From NIC37A-2 sp050289625 (GTDB lineage: Bacteria > Myxococcota_A > Polyangia > Polyangiales > Polyangiaceae): a stretch of DNA of 19,569 bases. Each line of letters begins with the position of its first letter. Position 1 is the first letter of the stretch. A program made the translations under genes and the position numbers. The stretch spans positions 1 to 19,569 of the forward strand of contig JBNKGC010000104.1 in assembly GCA_050289625.1 (NCBI GenBank). The letters are read 5' to 3'. Shown piece by piece: positions 8,845-15,166 of the stretch. The notes beneath the pieces are model-generated. The model worked only from the letters and a program-made list of their open reading frames with translations. It was not told where the DNA came from and searched no databases.

Positions 8845-9719
8845 AGTACCGGCTCCGGCACGAAACCGCCTACAAGTACGAAGACCCAGTCCTGCACGGA
8901 CGGCATACCATTCGTCAAAGGCCTCGGGCGCTGCCGTATCAGGAGGTCGCGTCCAGCTCGCTGACCGTGACTCCATCGCCCGTCTGGAGCCGGCAGTCGA
9001 AGGACTACTTCGGCAACCTCGTCGACTACGTGGAGGTGGTGGAGCCGCACCAAAGACTCGTCGTCACCACCGTATCGGAGGTGACGGTGGGGCCTCGACC
9101 CATCGACGAGGTGCTCCCTCTGTTTCAGCAGAGCTGGGAGGCGGTGAGGGATCGCATCGCCAGTGACCCAGCGTGTTACGAGGCGCGCGAAATGTGCCTG
9201 GATTCTCCGCTCATTCGGCGCAGCAGCGCCCTCGCGCAATTTGCAAAGGAAACGCTTTTGCCGGGCATGCCGCTGCTCGAGGCAGTGATCGAGTTCACCA
9301 GCCGCATTCACGAACAGTTCGTCTACGACCCGCACGTGACGGACGTGGCGACACCCCTAGAGCGGGTGTTGCGCGAGCGCCGGGGGGTCTGTCAGGATTT
9401 CGCCCACGTGGCGGTCGGAGCTCTGCGCTCGCTGGGGCTCGCCTCGCGCTACGTCTCCGGGTATCTGGAGACGCTGCCTCCTCCGGGCAAGCCGCGACTC
9501 GTGGGGGCTGACGCTTCGCACGCTTGGGCGAGCGTGTACATTCCGGATCACGGTTGGGTCCCGTTCGATCCAACGAACGATCTCTTGCCGGACGAGCGCC
9601 ACGTAGTAGCGGCGTGGGGTCGCGACTTCAGCGACGTATCGCCCCTGCGCGGTGTCGTGCACGGGGGAGGCCGTCACGCGCTGACCGTCAGCGTGGATGT
9701 GGCGCCCCTGATCGGTTGA
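8841..9719 (+). CDS. Transglutaminase-like cysteine protease (stand-alone copy)
   Basis: A 292-residue protein of the bacterial transglutaminase-like family (COG1305) with the N-terminal beta domain (MKYRLRHETAYKY) and the core papain-like fold. The triad is visible: C184 in RGVCQDFAH, H227 in ASHAW, and D243 in PFDPTND. The ATG overlaps the previous stop by 4 bp (ATGA), and AAGGAG at 8827-8832 gives an 8-nt spacing, so translational coupling to the fusion protein is likely. There is no signal peptide; it probably works in the cytoplasm with the ligases. Such proteins may hydrolyse or transfer amide bonds. It is the last gene of the operon and the second transglutaminase-like domain in it, after the one fused to DUF2126. 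Confidence 0.92.
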   Translation: MKYRLRHETAYKYEDPVLHGRHTIRQRPRALPYQEVASSSLTVTPSPVWSRQSKDYFGNLVDYVEVVEPHQRLVVTTVSEVTVGPRPIDEVLPLFQQSWEAVRDRIASDPACYEAREMCLDSPLIRRSSALAQFAKETLLPGMPLLEAVIEFTSRIHEQFVYDPHVTDVATPLERVLRERRGVCQDFAHVAVGALRSLGLASRYVSGYLETLPPPGKPRLVGADASHAWASVYIPDHGWVPFDPTNDLLPDERHVVAAWGRDFSDVSPLRGVVHGGGRHALTVSVDVAPLIG

Positions 9720-9761
9720 GCGTACCCAGGATCACCTGACCCGATGGGCCATCCCCGATCG

Positions 9762-9783
9762 CTTGGGCGCCGATCGCCCCAAG
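9762..9783 (+). terminator. Possible operon-end hairpin
   Basis: CTTGGGCG, loop CCGAT, CGCCCCAAG forms an eight-pair stem with one bulged base, 42 bp after the last stop of the amidoligase operon. No T-run follows, so it may be a transcript-stabilising or Rho-associated structure rather than a classical intrinsic terminator. The octamer CCGATCGC recurs at 9755, 9770 and 9791 around it. Confidence 0.3.
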
Positions 9784-9810
9784 TTCGAGGCCGATCGCGG
9801 GAGTTCCCCA

Positions 9811-9856
9811 CCAGAGCGGAGGCAACCCGAGCACGGTCTCGTCACCCAGCAGTCGA
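9811..9856 (-). repeat. 46-bp perfect direct repeat, copy A
   Basis: This 46-bp stretch is identical to 12378-12423 in the same orientation. In both places it lies immediately on the 3' side (minus-strand reading) of a degraded IS91-type transposase fragment, but it joins the transposase frame at different points. Its perfect match contrasts with about 93% identity of the neighbouring transposase DNA. It could be the conserved terminal end of an IS91-like element, or an older deletion-junction sequence carried by both copies. Confidence 0.85.
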
Positions 9857-10054
9857 CGACCCGAACCTGAAGGCGCGGAGTACCTCGGAGCAGAGCGTCT
9901 TGTCGTAGCCAAGCAGAGCGCGGACCCTCCAGGGCAGCGAGCACACCCACTGGCGGATCATCACTTGGGGGAACACCTTCTCCGCGAGGTGCAGCGCCGT
10001 GTCCGTCGTGCGGCGACCGAGGCAGCTCGGGCAGAGGCCGCACCGCTTGGTGGC
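9842..10054 (-). pseudogene. IS91-family transposase fragment, copy A
   Basis: Read from 10054 downward, one open frame gives TKRCGLCPSCLGRR (the last zinc-binding CxxC of the IS91 transposase N-terminal domain), then HLAEKVFPQVMIRQWV, SLPWRVRALLGYDKTLCSEV and LRAF, all typical of the following region of IS91 transposases. The frame then enters the 46-bp repeat and stops at TGA (9844-9842). The upstream zinc-finger half is missing: the match to copy B ends at a TTTTTTAAG tract near 10055. No catalytic replication-initiator-type tyrosine region remains, so the fragment is dead. It lies just downstream of the CoA-disulfide reductase gene, in the same orientation. Confidence 0.75.
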
Positions 10055-10349
10055 TTAAAAAACGGCGGCATCTCGTCGTTCCGGGAGAACATCCAAGCTT
10101 GGCACACGGGCCCTCAATTCCTTCAAGTTCATCATCCGGCGCATCCGCGACTCCGCCGCGGCAGAGGTCCATTGCTGGACGGCTACGACGCAACCGGAGA
10201 TCATGGGCGGTGGGCTACCGGCGGGATGGCGTCACTTCTTCTTCCGTGGAGGAACCTGGGTGCGTTCCATCCCGCGGGGTAATCTTGTCTCGAGAACGCC
10301 TGCCGGTGCTGCCTCGCTGCGGCACCGGCCGTTGTCGTCTCGAATGAGG
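10055..10349. other. Gene-free stretch between transposase remnant A and the reductase gene
   Basis: About 295 bp without a recognisable gene. A plus-strand frame stays open for part of it (from 9965 to 10282), but its translation changes character between frames and matches nothing I know. It may be decayed mobile-element DNA. It contains the hairpin at 10302-10329 beyond the reductase stop. Confidence 0.4.
10302..10329 (-). terminator. Hairpin downstream of the CoA-disulfide reductase gene
   Basis: GCCGGTGCTGC (10302-10312), loop CTCGCT, GCGGCACCGGC (10319-10329) is an eleven-pair stem with one wobble, starting about 20 bp after the stop of the minus-strand reductase gene. It is strong and well placed for transcript termination. 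There is no U-rich run on either side, so the intrinsic-terminator call is tentative. Confidence 0.4.
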
Positions 10350-12032
10350 TTACTTCGAGTCTCGCACCATGCGGTAGGTCTGAATGCCGCCCGGCAGGTT
10401 CGCGATCTCGTGCCCGAGTTGCATCAGCATCCGTGTAGCGTAGTAGGCGCGCTGACCGGCCTCACAGTGCAGGTAGAGCGGCTTATCGCTCGGGAGTTCA
10501 CCGCGGCGGCGGCGCAGCTGCTCCAGCGGAATATGAAGGGCCCCGGGGATGTGCTCCGTTTCGAACTCGGCGTTCGAGCGGACGTCGAGGAGGTGGTAGG
10601 GCCGGCTGTCGGCGGGCTCCTCCATGCGTTCGACGACCTCGTCCCAGGTGGCCGTGGGCAGATCGCCGCGCAGTCCGTTCGAAGCGACGAAGCCGGCAAG
10701 GTTGACCGGATCTTTGGCGGCGCCGTACTGCGGTGCATAGCAAAGCTCTGACTCTTCCAAGTCGTAGACGGTCATGCCCTGCTGGATCGCCATCGAGACC
10801 ACGTCGATGCGCCGCACCGCGCCTTCTTCTGCGATTGCCTGCGCACCGTAGATGCGCCCGTCCTTCTTCGAGTAGATAAGCTTGAACTGGATCTTCTTCG
10901 CGCCGGGGTAGTAGCCAACGTGATGTCCGGGATGGAGGTAGGTGGACTGGTAGTCGGTGATGCCGGCCTTCTCCAAGGCCTTCTCGCTGGCGCCGGTGCA
11001 CGCGGCGGTCAGACCGAAGCAGCCGCAGACGGCAGTGCCTTGCACCCCGCGGAAGCGACTGTTCCGGCCGAAGATGACGTCAGCTGCAATGCGACCCTGA
11101 CGGTTCGCAGGTCCCGCCAAGGGGACGAGCTCCCTCTTCTTCGTGATGACGTTCTCGACCTCGACGGCATCGCCCACGGCCCAGATGTTCGGATCGTTCG
11201 TACGCATCTGCTCGTCGACCGCAATGCCGCCAGCAGGGCCCAGCTCGATGCCGCTCTCGCGGGCGAGCCCCGTCTCCGGGCGCACGCCGGCAGACATGAC
11301 GGCTAGATCGACGCGAAAGGTCTCGCCGTCGTCGAGGTGAACCTCGAGCTCGGCGTCGCTGATGCGACCGAGCTTCGTCACCGTCTTGCTGCGCAGGACG
11401 CGCACGCCGTTTTCTTCCAGGCGCTTCTGAAGCAGCACGGCCATCTCCGCGTCGAGCGGGGGCAAGACCTGGCTGTCCCGCTCGACGAGAGTCACGTCGA
11501 GACCGCGGGCCACGAGGTTCTCGGCAACTTCCAGTCCCACGAAGCCAGCCCCGACCACCAACGCTCGCTTGGCCGAATGGCGCGAGATGAACTCACGAAT
11601 GTCGCGACTGTCCGGGATGGTTCGGAGCACGAAGACGTTGGGCAGGTTCACGCCCTCGATGGGAGGCCGCAGTGCCGCTGCTCCGGGAGACAGCACCAGG
11701 GCGTCGTAGCTTTCCTCGTAGTCGCGCTTCTGCTCCAAGTCGCGGACGCGGACGACCTTCCTGTCGCGATCAATGAAGACGACCTCTTGGCGAACGCGGA
11801 CGTCGATAGCGAAACGGTCACGGAACAACTGAGGCGAGGCGATGAGCAACTTGCTTTCGTCGGTGATGACGTCCCCGACGTAATAGGGCAGGCCGCAGTT
11901 CGCGAAGGAGACGAAGGGGCCCTTGTCGAAGACGACGATTTCGCATTCCTCGTCGAGTCGACGAGCACGAGCTGCCGCAGAGGCGCCGCCAGCGACACCT
12001 CCAACCACGATAAGTTTTTTGGGGCGAGTCAT
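10350..12032 (-). CDS. cdr: CoA-disulfide reductase with C-terminal rhodanese domain
   Basis: A 560-residue flavoprotein of the CoA-disulfide/persulfide reductase family (CoADR-Rhd type). Visible features are an FAD-binding GGVAGG at 11-16; the single redox cysteine C46 in SFANCGLPYY; a NAD(P)H-binding GAGFVGLE; the second FAD motif NIWAVGDA; and a dimerisation domain. A rhodanese domain occupies about 465-560, with active-site C523 in HCEAGQRA. It should reduce CoA disulfide, CoA persulfide or polysulfide with NAD(P)H, linking thiol redox balance to sulfur metabolism in the cytoplasm. The ATG at 12032 gives the expected N-terminus, although no clear Shine-Dalgarno sequence is seen. The gene stands alone, opposite in strand to both neighbours, between two IS91-type transposase remnants, which suggests acquisition by transfer. 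CoADR versus NADH-dependent persulfide reductase cannot be decided here. Confidence 0.93.
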   Translation of the reverse strand: MTRPKKLIVVGGVAGGASAAARARRLDEECEIVVFDKGPFVSFANCGLPYYVGDVITDESKLLIASPQLFRDRFAIDVRVRQEVVFIDRDRKVVRVRDLEQKRDYEESYDALVLSPGAAALRPPIEGVNLPNVFVLRTIPDSRDIREFISRHSAKRALVVGAGFVGLEVAENLVARGLDVTLVERDSQVLPPLDAEMAVLLQKRLEENGVRVLRSKTVTKLGRISDAELEVHLDDGETFRVDLAVMSAGVRPETGLARESGIELGPAGGIAVDEQMRTNDPNIWAVGDAVEVENVITKKRELVPLAGPANRQGRIAADVIFGRNSRFRGVQGTAVCGCFGLTAACTGASEKALEKAGITDYQSTYLHPGHHVGYYPGAKKIQFKLIYSKKDGRIYGAQAIAEEGAVRRIDVVSMAIQQGMTVYDLEESELCYAPQYGAAKDPVNLAGFVASNGLRGDLPTATWDEVVERMEEPADSRPYHLLDVRSNAEFETEHIPGALHIPLEQLRRRRGELPSDKPLYLHCEAGQRAYYATRMLMQLGHEIANLPGGIQTYRMVRDSK

Positions 12033-12377
12033 GGTTTTCTAGGGGAATCAGAATTGCAGTTAAGTTAAAATTCCAAACTGGAGCTCTCCTGTCGGGAGAG
12101 GCCAACGAGCAGAAAGAGACCAAGGAGCAATAACCTTCAAACTCCCCCTCGCCCCGGGTGGCCGCGCGGGACGCACCCGGGATTCCTCTTCCCGTAGTGC
12201 CACCGGTCTCGCCCGCAAGCGGCGATACCCCCGAAACCCGATTCCGAAACTCGTCCCGAAGGCCACCCTCCGGGTTGCGCAGGGTGTCGCCTGCGCCCAC
12301 GCGAACGGTAAGGCCCGGTGCTGGAGTAGCAATCGCAGGGCGAGGCTCGGAGGCGAGCTCGGCGAGCGCGAGTTTTT
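12033..12377 (-). promoter_or_regulatory. Palindrome-rich upstream region of the reductase gene
   Basis: This 345-bp gene-free stretch precedes the reductase. It holds several perfect inverted repeats: CTCTCC/GGAGAG (12084-12089 and 12095-12100), CCCGGGTG/CACCCGGG (12153-12160 and 12174-12181) and CACCCT/AGGGTG (12264-12269 and 12281-12286). A locally AT-rich patch at about 12040-12080 is the most promoter-like part, but no convincing -35/-10 pair could be fixed. The frames through it are only weakly protein-like. It could be remnant mobile-element DNA, a structured leader, or both. Confidence 0.35.
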
Positions 12378-12423
12378 CCAGAGCGGAGGCAACCCGAGCA
12401 CGGTCTCGTCACCCAGCAGTCGA
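12378..12423 (-). repeat. 46-bp perfect direct repeat, copy B
   Basis: Identical over 46 bp to 9811-9856, same orientation. Here it follows directly after the HLAEKVF codons of transposase remnant B, whereas in copy A about 115 bp more transposase sequence is kept before it. The pair brackets the reductase gene at a distance of about 2.57 kb. Confidence 0.85.
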
Positions 12424-12607
12424 ACACCTTTTCCGCGAGGTGCAGCGCCGTGTCCGCCATGCGGCGACCGAGGCAGCTCGGGCAGAAGCCGCGCCGCTTG
12501 CTGGTGAAGGCGACCAGGCGCTCGTGGCCGCAGGCGAGGCAGGCCAGTCTCAGAAAGCCGTGTTCGAGGATGCCGCAGCGCAGGTACTCGTCGATTTCAT
12601 TCCTCAG
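12424..12607 (-). pseudogene. IS91-family transposase fragment, copy B (zinc-binding domain)
   Basis: Read from 12607 downward, the frame gives LRNEIDEYLRCGILEHGF, then CLACGHERLVAF and SKRRGFCPSCLGRRMADT, ending HLAEKVF. This is the N-terminal zinc-binding domain of IS91 transposases: CG near the start, then CxxC and CxxC pairs. It is cut off by the 46-bp repeat. About 82 bp (12424-12505) align with copy A (9973-10054) with roughly six differences. The N-terminal leader and the whole catalytic region are missing. It lies upstream of the reductase gene in the same orientation, like the left remnant of a composite arrangement read on the minus strand. Confidence 0.8.
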
Positions 12608-12819
12608 AGAGTTGGGACGAATCCGCGTGGTTTTCGACCTACGTCGCTCGACTCATCCAGTGGACTGCTGGCGTCGCGCTCGAATGAAGGCCCCGAAGCA
12701 CGGTGTGCGATCCCGGGTGGCTGTCTCGGTTCACGAGCGCGAACAGCCGACGCCGGTTGATATCGACTGAAACCAAGGAGCGCTTGCCGTTCACCGCTTC
12801 TTCCGACTATCCCCGCTTC
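12608..12819. other. Gene-free stretch before the secreted-protein gene
   Basis: About 210 bp in which I see no gene, no extension of the transposase homology and no clear promoter pair. AAGGAG occurs at 12775-12780, too far from the chosen ATG at 12820 to serve it. It would sit only 3 nt from an in-frame TTG at 12784. Confidence 0.35.
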
Positions 12820-14487
12820 ATGAAACGCTCTCTTCTGCTCGCAGCGGTTACCGGGGTGGTCGCGCTGCTGGTCAGTGGTCAAGCCGCAGCAAGAACGCCA
12901 GCCTCGCTCGACCTCAATCGCCACGCCACGACCTACTCCGCCTCGAAACTGGCGGATGACAAGTTCGACCACGCACACACCGGTTTCCGATGGAACAGTA
13001 GTGACGACCACACCCTCGCGTGGAGACCTCAAGGAATCACCGGATACATCGAAGACGAGCGCAACTTCCTGTTCGTCAGCTGGCACGGACAGAAGGCCGA
13101 AGACGCCGAAGGACTCGAATACCCGCGCCCTTACACGCCGACAAAGTACGACGGCCAGCCGTGTTCCACCGAGGTCAAGGAATACGCCGACCTCGGTGTG
13201 AGGGTCTCCGTAGTGGACGTCTCGGACATGTCCGACGTCAACTACCGCCACGTTCTCCTGACCGACGAGGAGGGCTGTCCCATCCCGGATCTTCACGCGG
13301 GAGGCATCCACTACGACGGCGAAGCGGGCGTACTCTACGTCGCCCATTCGAAGGGGTCCATCGACTCGGTCCTCATGTTCCCGATCGACGCCATCATCTC
13401 CGTCGAGGACCCCGACAACCCCGGTCAGAGCAGCAAGACTCACAACTACCTCTACGAGTGGCCCCACAGCGGGAGCTACGGTCCGCTTCAGGTCAACCCG
13501 TCGTTCCTTTCCTTCGACCGGAGCACAGGCCTATTTCTGACTGGAGTGTTCGAGAAGGAAGGAGACGGGAATCACCGGTCCGTCATCTTCAGCGACAACG
13601 AGGGCTACTCGAGCGAGTCGAAGCTACTGTGGTTTTCTCCGTACACGGGTGAGTGGTACCGACATTCCGGCTTCTACACGGAGCTGCAGGGAGCTGCGAG
13701 TGACGCAGGTGTCCTTTGGACGACGAGCAGCAACGGCCGGAGTCACAACAGCCACCTCCACCTCGACTGCTTCACGCCGACGGACTTGAGTTCACAAACC
13801 ATCTCCGGTGATCGAATCGTCTATCCGCCCGGTCTCGAGGACATGCACGTCTCGGCCGGCTCCGACAACATCTGGATGCTGACGGAGTTCGGTCCCGACG
13901 AGAAGAATTCGACCATCGGCTCGAAAACCAACCATCGGGTGGTCTTCGCCGTCGATCGCGACAAGATCATGCCGGCCGGAGGCTGCCCCTTCGTTTACGA
14001 AGGCGAGACGTACATCAAGTACCGCGAAACGACGGGCATGTTCGACGACTTCGGACCGGACTCCACCTGGGTTGCCCGCGACGGCTCGTTCACGGTTTCC
14101 AATGAAGCGAAGCATGGTTCGGTCTCGATTGGTCTCGCTCCGCCGTACACCAAGGTTGAGTCTCCGGTGCTTTACTTGGGAGGAGTTCACCTTTCGAAGC
14201 TCTTCGTCGACGTTTACCTGGAGCCCATCGGCGACGGCTCGAGCAGCGAGCCGTATTCGTTCGGCGAATTCTGGGTCGAATGCTCGACCTTCCCCAACGG
14301 GCCCTATTACGCCCAGGTCGATCAAGAGATGATCCGACTGCTGGAGCCCGGGCGTTGGCACCGCCTCGAACTCGACATTCCCAGCAGCGTGGCCGACGAC
14401 ATCGCATCGAGCGACCAGACCCTTCTCTATTTCGTCGCCAACGCGGCCGGCACGGTCCTCGTGGACAATCTCCGCCTCGCGAAATGA
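12820..14487 (+). CDS. Secreted protein of unknown function with C-terminal jelly-roll-like domain
   Basis: A 555-residue protein. The ATG at 12820 was chosen over the longer frame from 12703 because it places a textbook signal peptide at the N-terminus: MKRSLLLAAVTGVVALL, with probable cleavage after A24 (QAAA). The mature N-terminal part (about 30-395) is rich in aromatic residues and Asp/Gly turns, with repeating strand patterns such as FLFVSWHG, GIHYDGEAGVLYVAHS and SFDRSTGLFLTGVF, suggesting a beta-propeller-like fold. From about 405 (TGMFDDFGPDS) to the end it resembles carbohydrate-binding jelly-roll modules, closing with GTVLVDNLRLAK. There is no catalytic signature I can name. It is monocistronic between an element remnant and a scar zone. 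An extracellular or periplasmic binding or recognition role is a guess. The alternative TTG start at 12784 would bury the signal peptide. Confidence 0.75.
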   Translation: MKRSLLLAAVTGVVALLVSGQAAARTPASLDLNRHATTYSASKLADDKFDHAHTGFRWNSSDDHTLAWRPQGITGYIEDERNFLFVSWHGQKAEDAEGLEYPRPYTPTKYDGQPCSTEVKEYADLGVRVSVVDVSDMSDVNYRHVLLTDEEGCPIPDLHAGGIHYDGEAGVLYVAHSKGSIDSVLMFPIDAIISVEDPDNPGQSSKTHNYLYEWPHSGSYGPLQVNPSFLSFDRSTGLFLTGVFEKEGDGNHRSVIFSDNEGYSSESKLLWFSPYTGEWYRHSGFYTELQGAASDAGVLWTTSSNGRSHNSHLHLDCFTPTDLSSQTISGDRIVYPPGLEDMHVSAGSDNIWMLTEFGPDEKNSTIGSKTNHRVVFAVDRDKIMPAGGCPFVYEGETYIKYRETTGMFDDFGPDSTWVARDGSFTVSNEAKHGSVSIGLAPPYTKVESPVLYLGGVHLSKLFVDVYLEPIGDGSSSEPYSFGEFWVECSTFPNGPYYAQVDQEMIRLLEPGRWHRLELDIPSSVADDIASSDQTLLYFVANAAGTVLVDNLRLAK

Positions 14488-14758
14488 AGGCGCCGAGGGG
14501 CGCGGGGGGGGCTTGTGGCACCGGTCACGCAATCAGCGTGGATGACATCTTTTGTCATGGGTTGGGCGTCCGCAAATGTCCGTGAACTGCCTGTTCCAAT
14601 CACTGGGTTGCTGATCAATGCTGACTTGGGCCCACGGCTCCTGATATGCGTGTGCCGTCGGCGTGCCACAGCGGTCCGAGCCTGTCGGCGGTAGCGATTG
14701 ACCAAGCTGGCCAGCGGCTTGAAGTCACCGGAAGGTTTGCCAGAGGGGGCACCGCTTT
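14488..14758. other. Gene-free stretch with a short inverted repeat
   Basis: No gene can be supported. A small GC hairpin (GCGCC-GAGG-GGCGC, 14490-14503) followed by eight G residues lies just after the secreted-protein stop. ATGACA-TCTTT-TGTCAT lies at 14542-14558. A minus-strand frame crosses the region, but its product is low-quality and unrecognised. Confidence 0.4.
14542..14558. promoter_or_regulatory. Inverted repeat ATGACA-N5-TGTCAT, possible operator
   Basis: Two perfect 6-bp arms separated by five bases, at 14542-14547 and 14553-14558. It lies in the gene-free stretch before the WYL-regulator remnant and could be a leftover binding site of that regulator's promoter. The arms are short enough to occur by chance. 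Confidence 0.25.
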
Positions 14759-15166
14759 GTGGCGACTTCTCGTTTGCCGGGTTCATCGCCCTGCAATCAG
14801 ATCCTCCGACGAACCCCCCGTCCGGTGACCGCGGAAGCCTTGGCGGCCGAGCTCGAGGTGTCGAAGCGTACGGTTTACCGCGACATCGCCCATCTAATTG
14901 GCCAGCGAGTGCCGATCGAAGGTGCTGCGGGTTTTTGCTACGTGCTTGCCGAGGGTTTCGACATGCCGCCCCTGATGCTGACGACTGACGAAATCGAGGC
15001 TGCGGTCCTGGGTGCGGGGTGGGTCGCCGACCACAGTGGTCCAGCGTTGGCTCAAGCGGCCCGCGATCTCGTGGCGAAGATATCCGCCACCGTCGCTCAA
15101 ATCCCAAGGCTGCCGAAACCCCAACGCCTACGCGGCCGCGGACGAGCATTCTTCCAAACGACTTGA
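14759..15166 (+). pseudogene. Truncated YafY/WYL-family helix-turn-helix regulator
   Basis: The recognisable part starts at about 14795 (NQILRRTPRPVTAEALAAEL), continues through a DeoR-type helix-turn-helix (LEVSKRTVYRDIAHL), and then EGAAGFCYVLAEGFDMPPLML, TTDEIEAAVLGAGWVADH and LAQAARDLVAKI. This is the N-terminal third of YafY-like transcription factors, which normally run to about 220-330 residues with a WYL ligand-sensing domain. Here homology stops at about 15110, where the frame runs into the antisense 3' end of the sensor kinase. The first residues before QILRR also lack the usual start. With the WYL domain missing and both ends cut, it is very likely a remnant. A stand-alone DNA-binding fragment is less likely. 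Confidence 0.7.

Noticed and set aside
7825..8976. 383-residue minus-strand frame over the alpha-E part of the fusion gene
   Set aside because: Antisense shadow; the plus-strand gene has clear alpha-E homology here.
366..9719. A small peptide substrate gene for the amidoligases
   Set aside because: I looked in the gaps (1815-1936, 2885-2930, 6309-6372, 9720-9810) and saw no short frame with a convincing ribosome-binding site or conserved-looking core.
9755..9798. Three copies of CCGATCGC in 44 bp
   Set aside because: Octamer is short and GC-rich, spacing is irregular, and no further copies nearby suggest a repeat array; noted only within the hairpin entry.
10055..10349. Plus-strand coding remnant (frames around FRENIQAWHTG and SFKFIIRRIRD)
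   Set aside because: Protein-like in short patches across different frames, but I could not match it to a family, so it is described only as a gene-free stretch.
11337..12068. 243-residue plus-strand frame opposite the reductase gene
   Set aside because: Antisense shadow of the flavoprotein N-terminal half, which has unambiguous FAD and cysteine motifs.
9811..12423. 46-bp repeats as integrase attachment sites or CRISPR repeats
   Set aside because: Only two copies 2.6 kb apart, no integrase or tRNA gene, no spacer periodicity, and both are joined to IS91 transposase fragments.
12703..12819. Longer start for the secreted protein
   Set aside because: It would bury a textbook signal peptide 39 residues inside the protein and has no ribosome-binding site.
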